The notes below the pieces were generated by a model. That model was given only the letters and a program-made list of their open reading frames with translations, did not search any database and had not been told where the DNA came from. A stretch of DNA of 64,000 nucleotides from an uncultured bacterium (lineage in GTDB: Bacteria > Cyanobacteriota > Vampirovibrionia > Gastranaerophilales > Gastranaerophilaceae). Below, one piece after another: positions 59,743 through 64,000 of the stretch (its first letter is position 1; each line of letters begins with the position of its first letter). Location: contig CASGCE010000032.1 of the NCBI GenBank assembly GCA_949299935.1, positions 50,899 to 114,898 of the forward strand. The letters run 5' to 3'. The translations under genes were made by a program, and so were the position numbers.

Positions 59743-60441
59743 ATGAAAAGAGCAAAGCTTTTGGGTTTGGACATAGATGTATATAGTTTTGACGAGGCCG
59801 TTGAGTATGCGAAAAAGCATAAGGGTCAGGTTGTAACAATTAATCCTGAAATGTTTGAGTATGTTAATAAAAATCCTGAGTTTGCCGATATAATAGAAAA
59901 TGCGGAGATGGTTATTCCTGACGGAATAGGGGTGCAACTCGGATTAAGAGTTATGGGATATAATGTTAAACGTATTCCAGGTATAGAGTTCGCCAAAAGG
60001 TTGATTTCGGAATTTCAAAGTCGTCCTATTGCGTTAATCGGTGCAAAACCTGAAATATTATCTAAAACTGTCAAAAATTTAAAAAGCGAATTCAAAGGTA
60101 TAAATATAGTATATGCTCGTGACGGATACTTTGATGATCCTAATCTGGTTTTTAAAGAAGTATCTGAACAAAATCCGGAGCTTGTACTTGTAGCGTTAGG
60201 TTCCCCTAAGCAGGAGGAATTTATATACAAACTTAAATCAATATTACCAAATGCATTAATGGTAGGTGTTGGCGGTAGTTTCGATGTATGGTCGGGAGTT
60301 GTGGAAAGAGCTCCGGAAATTTATCAAAGGTTATGGCTTGAATGGTTATACAGAGCAATTAAAGAACCTAAAAGATTAAAACGTATTTTCCCTTCATTGC
60401 CGTTATTTATTATACAAGTATTGAAAGAAAAATGGAGTTGA
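59743..60441 (+). CDS. WecG/TagA/CpsF-family glycosyltransferase
   Basis: 232 residues. VVTINPEMFEYVNKNPEFAD, ENAEMVIPDGIGVQLGLRVM (family motif with Asp-Gly), RIPGIEFAKRLI, IALIGAKPEILSKTV, VYARDGYFDD, LVLVALGSPKQEEFIYK and VGGSFDVWSGVVERAPEIYQ are all typical of GT26. It adds N-acetylmannosamine(uronate) or a like sugar to a lipid-linked acceptor in teichoic-acid, enterobacterial-antigen or exopolysaccharide synthesis. Followed after 1 base by the transketolase half, so co-transcribed. Confidence 0.94.
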   Translation: MKRAKLLGLDIDVYSFDEAVEYAKKHKGQVVTINPEMFEYVNKNPEFADIIENAEMVIPDGIGVQLGLRVMGYNVKRIPGIEFAKRLISEFQSRPIALIGAKPEILSKTVKNLKSEFKGINIVYARDGYFDDPNLVFKEVSEQNPELVLVALGSPKQEEFIYKLKSILPNALMVGVGGSFDVWSGVVERAPEIYQRLWLEWLYRAIKEPKRLKRIFPSLPLFIIQVLKEKWS

Positions 60442-60442
60442 A

Positions 60443-61270
60443 ATGTTATCGCATAATGAAGTAAAAGATTTGGAAAATTTAGCTAACGAGAATCGCAAGA
60501 ACGTTTTAGAAATGGTTTATAATGCAAAATCCGGTCATATAGGCGGGTCATTATCGGCTGCGGATATTATGACGGTATTGTTCCATAAATGTATGAGAAA
60601 CGTCCGAGAGTTTAATAAATCAAAAGAGTATAATTTACGTGATAGGTTTGTGTTGTCAAAAGGGCATGTTTCACCGGTTTATTATTCGGTATTGGCTCAA
60701 TTAGGATATATTCCAAGAGAGGAATTAATGACGTTTCGAAGGCTCGGAACTCGTCTGCAAGGGCATCCGTCATTGTTGTGTCCGGGCGTTGAGGTCTGTA
60801 CCGGGTCTTTGGGACAGGGGTTGTCCATAGCATGCGGAATTGCTATTTCGTTAAAACTGGATAAAAACCCTGCAAATGTTTTTGTGCTCATGGGTGATGG
60901 TGAACTTCAAGAAGGCAATGTATGGGAAGCATTTATGAATGCTGTTCAAAGGGATTTAAATAACTTAACTGTTATCATAGATCGCAATCGATTACAAATA
61001 GACGGTTGTACTGAAAATATTAAAGCACTTGATCCATTAGATGCTAAGATAAGAGCGTTTAATTGGGAGGTTATTGAAATTAACGGGCATAATATAGTAG
61101 ATATATATGAGTCAATAGAAAAAGCCAAGCAAAATAATAAACCTACAGCGATTATAGCGAACACAATAAAGGGTAAGGGTGTAAGCTTTATGGAGAATAA
61201 TGCCGGCTGGCATGGCAAGGCACCCAATAAAGAAGAATATGAAGAAGCAATGAAGGAATTAGCGAGGTAA
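60443..61270 (+). CDS. Transketolase, N-terminal (ThDP-binding) subunit
   Basis: 275 residues. NAKSGHIGGSLSAADIMTVL, RFVLSKGHVSPVYYSVLAQL, QGHPSLLCPGVEVCTGSLGQ, GLSIACGIAISLKLD and VLMGDGELQEGNVWEAFMNA (GDG-x(n)-N thiamine-diphosphate motif) define the first half of transketolase. The pyrimidine-binding second half is not adjacent; the next gene is an exported pilin-like protein. Either the partner is elsewhere or the protein serves a dedicated sugar pathway with its glycosyltransferase neighbour. Ribosome site GGAG at 6 bases. Confidence 0.94.
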   Translation: MLSHNEVKDLENLANENRKNVLEMVYNAKSGHIGGSLSAADIMTVLFHKCMRNVREFNKSKEYNLRDRFVLSKGHVSPVYYSVLAQLGYIPREELMTFRRLGTRLQGHPSLLCPGVEVCTGSLGQGLSIACGIAISLKLDKNPANVFVLMGDGELQEGNVWEAFMNAVQRDLNNLTVIIDRNRLQIDGCTENIKALDPLDAKIRAFNWEVIEINGHNIVDIYESIEKAKQNNKPTAIIANTIKGKGVSFMENNAGWHGKAPNKEEYEEAMKELAR

Positions 61271-61272
61271 TA

Positions 61273-62277
61273 ATGATGAAAAAAAGATTTAGTATTAACA
61301 GTAGGCTGTTTATGACTACGATTTTAATTCTGGCAGTGGTAGTTGCGTTACCGTTTGCTATCAGCAAAATTAAAAGGGCAGGTGATATTGGTGCTGTCCG
61401 GACTGAGGCTGCAAAAATGGTGTTATCTCAAAATAATGTTTTTTACAGATATATATATGCTGTAACTGATAACGGATTTAAGGACAATTACAGGATAGCT
61501 ACTTCAACCGGTTCAGATTTAGGTGATTTAGGTTCAAGCCCGGAGTTGGGCACGGGTGGAAGTTCTTCTGGTGATAGTGAAAAAGATGATTCAGCTGATA
61601 TAAATCATCCAACCGTACCGACTGAACCGACAGATCCGGGGTCTTCTGATAACAATATTGGTGAAGAAACTCCGGTTACCACACCACAAAATCCTGTGAC
61701 GGTTACTCCCACAAAAAGCAGTTTTTGTGACGCTATAAAGAATAACTATAACGTTGGATCTTCAAGTTGTTCAGCTTCTGCAATAGCCGAAAATACAACT
61801 GATTTTAAGGGAAAGACACCTCATATAGTTTTTGCAAACGGATTAACAGTTTATATTTCCAATTACATTAATATTACAGCGCTTTCGGATGCTGAAGATA
61901 CAAGAGATAGAGTAGGATTTATATTATTTGTAGATATTGATGGTTCAAAAGGTAAGTCATTATTATACGAAGATGTTTTTCCGTATTATTTGACAAGCGG
62001 CGGAAAAATTATTCCGGGTTATAAAGACACTGCAGGTAATCGTGCCGGTGCCGTGAATAAAGACCAGCTTAGCGTAAATGTAATATATGATTCATTTAAG
62101 GATTCTAAAAGAGAAGTAAAATTGCTTATGAAAGATACTAACTTTAAGCGTGCGGCATGTGCCACCGGTTACGTAAAGTCAGTAAAATACTGCGCAGGTG
62201 ATGTCCAGTACGAATTGTGCAAAAAAGACTATAATGATTGCAGATTTGTAATAAATAAACCGTTTAAACTGTTTTAG
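61273..62277 (+). CDS. Pilin-like exported protein
   Basis: 334 residues. A basic N terminus and one membrane helix (about 11-30, LFMTTILILAVVVALPFAIS) continue into a helical stretch (KIKRAGDIGAVRTEAAKMVL), as in pilin-like proteins, though the canonical prepilin cleavage motif (G-F/M-T-L-x-E) is absent. A Ser/Gly/Pro/Thr/Asp-rich linker (about 78-150) is followed by a globular C-terminal domain (RDRVGFILFVDIDGSKGKSL, EDVFPYYLTSGGKIIPGY) with several Cys pairs. The FVDIDG...DVFP block resembles C-terminal domains of pilin-like proteins of this lineage. Co-transcribed with the transketolase half. Confidence 0.65.
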   Translation: MMKKRFSINSRLFMTTILILAVVVALPFAISKIKRAGDIGAVRTEAAKMVLSQNNVFYRYIYAVTDNGFKDNYRIATSTGSDLGDLGSSPELGTGGSSSGDSEKDDSADINHPTVPTEPTDPGSSDNNIGEETPVTTPQNPVTVTPTKSSFCDAIKNNYNVGSSSCSASAIAENTTDFKGKTPHIVFANGLTVYISNYINITALSDAEDTRDRVGFILFVDIDGSKGKSLLYEDVFPYYLTSGGKIIPGYKDTAGNRAGAVNKDQLSVNVIYDSFKDSKREVKLLMKDTNFKRAACATGYVKSVKYCAGDVQYELCKKDYNDCRFVINKPFKLF

Positions 62278-62279
62278 AT

Positions 62280-62732
62280 ATGATTACTGATGATATTAAA
62301 AATATTCAAAAATACCCGCAAATTCCGGAGAAAATCCGAGAATTTATTACAGTTTTGTCCTCAAATGTGGAATGTGGAAGATATTGGATTACTGAGGATG
62401 ACTATGTAAATGTGGAATTTTACGAAACTAAAAAACCGGAAATGGGTGTTTTTGAGTCACATGAGAAATATACGGATATTCAGATTATATTAACAGGTAT
62501 CGAGCGGATTGACTATGCGGATATATCGGGGTTATCCGTTGATATTCCGTATAATGACGAGAAAGATATTGTGTTTTATAAAAAAACAAATAAGGATGTA
62601 AAAAGTGTAATTATAAAAAGCAGGCAATTCGCAATTTTTAATCCTAATGAAGCGCATATGCCTCAGTTGAGTGTAAAAGAATCCTTAAGAGTTAAAAAGG
62701 CTGTTGTAAAATTAAAAATAAAGTCACACTAG
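62280..62732 (+). CDS. YhcH/YjgK/YiaL-family protein
   Basis: 150 residues. GRYWITEDDYVNVEFYETKK, FESHEKYTDIQIILTGIERI (the family ESHxxYxDIQ pattern), DIVFYKKTNKD and FAIFNPNEAHMPQLSV (HxP) form the cupin-like YhcH core with its metal ligands. Relatives act on sialic acid anomers or related sugars or modulate glycosidases. It lies 2 bases after the pilin-like gene without a ribosome site of its own. Confidence 0.9.
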   Translation: MITDDIKNIQKYPQIPEKIREFITVLSSNVECGRYWITEDDYVNVEFYETKKPEMGVFESHEKYTDIQIILTGIERIDYADISGLSVDIPYNDEKDIVFYKKTNKDVKSVIIKSRQFAIFNPNEAHMPQLSVKESLRVKKAVVKLKIKSH

Positions 62733-62756
62733 ATTTTTAGTGTAAAAAACAGAAAA

Positions 62757-62842
62757 TGCCGATGGCCGGAGTCGAACCGGCACGTGGGGTGAACCACACC
62801 AGATTTTGAGTCTGGCACGTCTACCAATTTCATCACATCGGC
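62757..62842 (-). tRNA. tRNA-Leu(CAA)
   Basis: Minus strand, 86 nt, class II with long variable arm. Acceptor GCCGATG pairs with CATCGGC, discriminator A; D arm GATGAAATTGGTAGACGT region; anticodon stem CCAGA/TCTGG around loop CTCAAAA, anticodon CAA (codon UUG); T arm CCGGTTCGACTCCGG. CCA is not encoded. Confidence 0.96.
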
Positions 62843-62990
62843 AAGCTATTAACTTATCAGTATGATTATGATAACAAAAACATATTCAAATATCAAATAA
62901 AATTTTTACTTTTTCAAAAATATCCTTAAAATATTACCAAAATACTAATTTAAAATAGTGATATAAACGTTAAATTTGTATTGAGGTTTT

Positions 62991-63770
62991 ATGAAGAAAA
63001 TATTTACAGTAATAGGATTTATACTGATTTTGTCCGTGCAAACACAGGCTGCGACAGTGATGGGTGGAATTTCAAAGCTTGATATGAACAACACAAACAG
63101 GGTCGTAGATGCTTCAACGAATACACCCATAGGTAATGCAAAAGTTTCTTTGCCTAAATACAATTACAGCACATATACAGATGAATACGGCAGTTTTAAT
63201 TTGGGAAAAGTTAACGATGCAACAATATTATCTGTTGAGAAAGAAGGGTACAGGCCATTTTCATTGACTATAAATGATACTATAGCTGCTCGTCCCATGG
63301 TTTTGGGAATTCAAAAAAGTAACATTGCCGATGTAGTCATAGCATCGGATGTTTTCCATATTGGTGACGACAACTATTCCGAATATTCCTCCGGTGCTGG
63401 AACATTCAGATTAAGGTCAAATGGTCCGTTTTTCAGTAAGACTTTTATGCTAAGCGATAATACAATAACGTCAAATACTTATTTGGTAATTGGTTCTATT
63501 ATCGGTGTGGATACACTTATGGCCCGTTCTATGGGACAAAACAAAATAGTTAATTCTTATGCAAGTCCTCCCGAAATATTTTTTAACGGTTCTAAAATCG
63601 CTGAAATTCAACTGAACGGTGACAACCAAAAAATTAAGATCCCTAAGAATTTAATTAGACCTAATCAGCAGAATGAAATTACCATAAAGGCAGGCAAAAA
63701 TCTTATGCAAACTGCCTATACAGACTATGATGATATTGAAATAGCTAATTTGTCTATTGTATCCGAGTAG
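62991..63770 (+). CDS. Exported protein with carboxypeptidase-regulatory-like domain
   Basis: 259 residues. Signal peptide about 1-20 (MKKIFTVIGFILILSVQTQA). Residues about 37-100 form a CarboxypepD_reg-like beta sandwich: RVVDASTNTPIGNAKVSLPK, YSTYTDEYGSFNLGKVND, LSVEKEGYRPFSLTIND. The rest (about 110-259) is beta-rich (FRLRSNGPFFSKTFMLSDNT, KIKIPKNLIRPNQQNEITIK), possibly a second sandwich that binds sugar or another protein. Surface or periplasmic adhesion or scaffold is likely. Own transcription unit, ribosome site TTGAGG. Confidence 0.78.
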   Translation: MKKIFTVIGFILILSVQTQAATVMGGISKLDMNNTNRVVDASTNTPIGNAKVSLPKYNYSTYTDEYGSFNLGKVNDATILSVEKEGYRPFSLTINDTIAARPMVLGIQKSNIADVVIASDVFHIGDDNYSEYSSGAGTFRLRSNGPFFSKTFMLSDNTITSNTYLVIGSIIGVDTLMARSMGQNKIVNSYASPPEIFFNGSKIAEIQLNGDNQKIKIPKNLIRPNQQNEITIKAGKNLMQTAYTDYDDIEIANLSIVSE

Positions 63771-64000
63771 ATTGTCCGATTATACACAGCCTTAAAATAA
63801 AAAAAAACGACCCAATAAGGTTGTAAAGGAAAAAAGGGGAAAGTTAACCGTTCCCAAAAAGGGGACGTTATAAAATTATCAAAGAATTTACGTAAAACCG
63901 GCGATAGCAGAAAAGTTCGAGATATCGCTGCAGAGTCGTAAAATATTAACCAAAGGTTTTGAAGGTAGACTCCGTATTCTTTTCGATAACTTTTTGAACA
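63771..64000. other. Unassigned end of window with two stem-loops
   Basis: 230 bases without a credible ORF. Stem-loop 1: CGTTCCC/GGGGACG (63849-63867, one G-U pair, loop AAAAA). Stem-loop 2: GCGATA/TATCGC (63901-63928). A poly-A tract at 63797-63807 precedes. It could be a leader or RNA of the next gene beyond the window. No tRNA, rRNA or known riboswitch recognised. Confidence 0.35.

Noticed and set aside
62757..62842. tRNA-Leu as integration site of the island
   Set aside because: It is more than 40 kb from the island edge and its flanks show no repeat of its 3' end.
63750..64000. Open minus-strand reading frame of more than 80 codons running in from the right edge
   Set aside because: The translation is Phe/Leu/Tyr-rich because it reads the complement of A-rich DNA, has no visible start and overlaps the end of the exported-protein gene.

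Overview
The window looks like a chromosomal segment of a low-GC, Gram-negative gut bacterium of the Candidatus Gastranaerophilales (Melainabacteria / Vampirovibrionia) type. This is inferred from an LPS pathway (LpxI, LpxB, LptD-like, heptose kinase, O-antigen ligase-like), a DUF4330 protein otherwise typical of Cyanobacteria, non-mevalonate isoprenoid synthesis (IspG), and several proteins with short N-terminal motifs such as NPSFGA that I associate with that lineage. No rRNA is present; one tRNA-Leu(CAA) is.

About 1-20.2 kb is an accessory island. Its left end holds a large serine recombinase that runs off the window, a DUF2924 protein, a WG-repeat protein and a 180-residue protein that is only the GTPase half of FtsZ, all in one leftward operon. 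Facing away is a phage-type packaging trio (ParB-MTase, DUF5681 protein, terminase large subunit) with no portal or capsid genes. Then come a WYL-domain regulator, an RtcB RNA ligase with a small HTH-like partner, a Cro/C1-type regulator, a duplicated DUF1643 pair, a Fic enzyme, a double AAA+ ATPase, a large NACHT-type NTPase with a C-terminal membrane helix, and an Mrr-type nuclease protein. Six transcription units of this island share one promoter layout: a 13-bp dyad (consensus GTCCGNANNNGAC) exactly 12 bp upstream of a TANNNT -10 hexamer. This suggests one coordinated response, plausibly run by the WYL protein, that joins an FtsZ-like protein, RNA repair, the AAA+ protein and the DUF1643 pair.

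About 20.3-34.1 kb is housekeeping: GalM, a Skp/OmpH chaperone, a 5'-nucleotidase-like phosphatase, a uridine kinase-like protein, IlvE, a Zn/Cd-type P-ATPase divergent from its SmtB-like repressor with visible operators, a C_GCAxxG_C_C protein, a GH13 alpha-glucan enzyme, an orphan OadG-like subunit, and a soluble histidine kinase with a NarL-type response regulator.

About 34.3-47.3 kb holds RmuC, ComEC, a GH10-like hydrolase, exported TPR proteins, IspG, a phosphoesterase, and a surface-polysaccharide group (heptose kinase, DUF4330, O-antigen ligase-like, DegT aminotransferase). Two plus-strand intergenic segments (about 34.2 and 47.5 kb) end in good intrinsic terminators without any gene and look like small RNAs.

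About 47.6-63.8 kb holds RsmG, an ATPase-TPR protein, a 34-residue membrane microprotein, an EnvC-like hydrolase, an LptD-like protein / class II aldolase / LpxI / LpxB operon, dGTPase, a WecG/TagA glycosyltransferase, an isolated transketolase N-terminal half, a pilin-like exported protein, a YhcH-family protein, the tRNA and an exported carboxypeptidase-regulatory-like protein. The genome is compact: several convergent gene pairs overlap at or abut at their stop codons.
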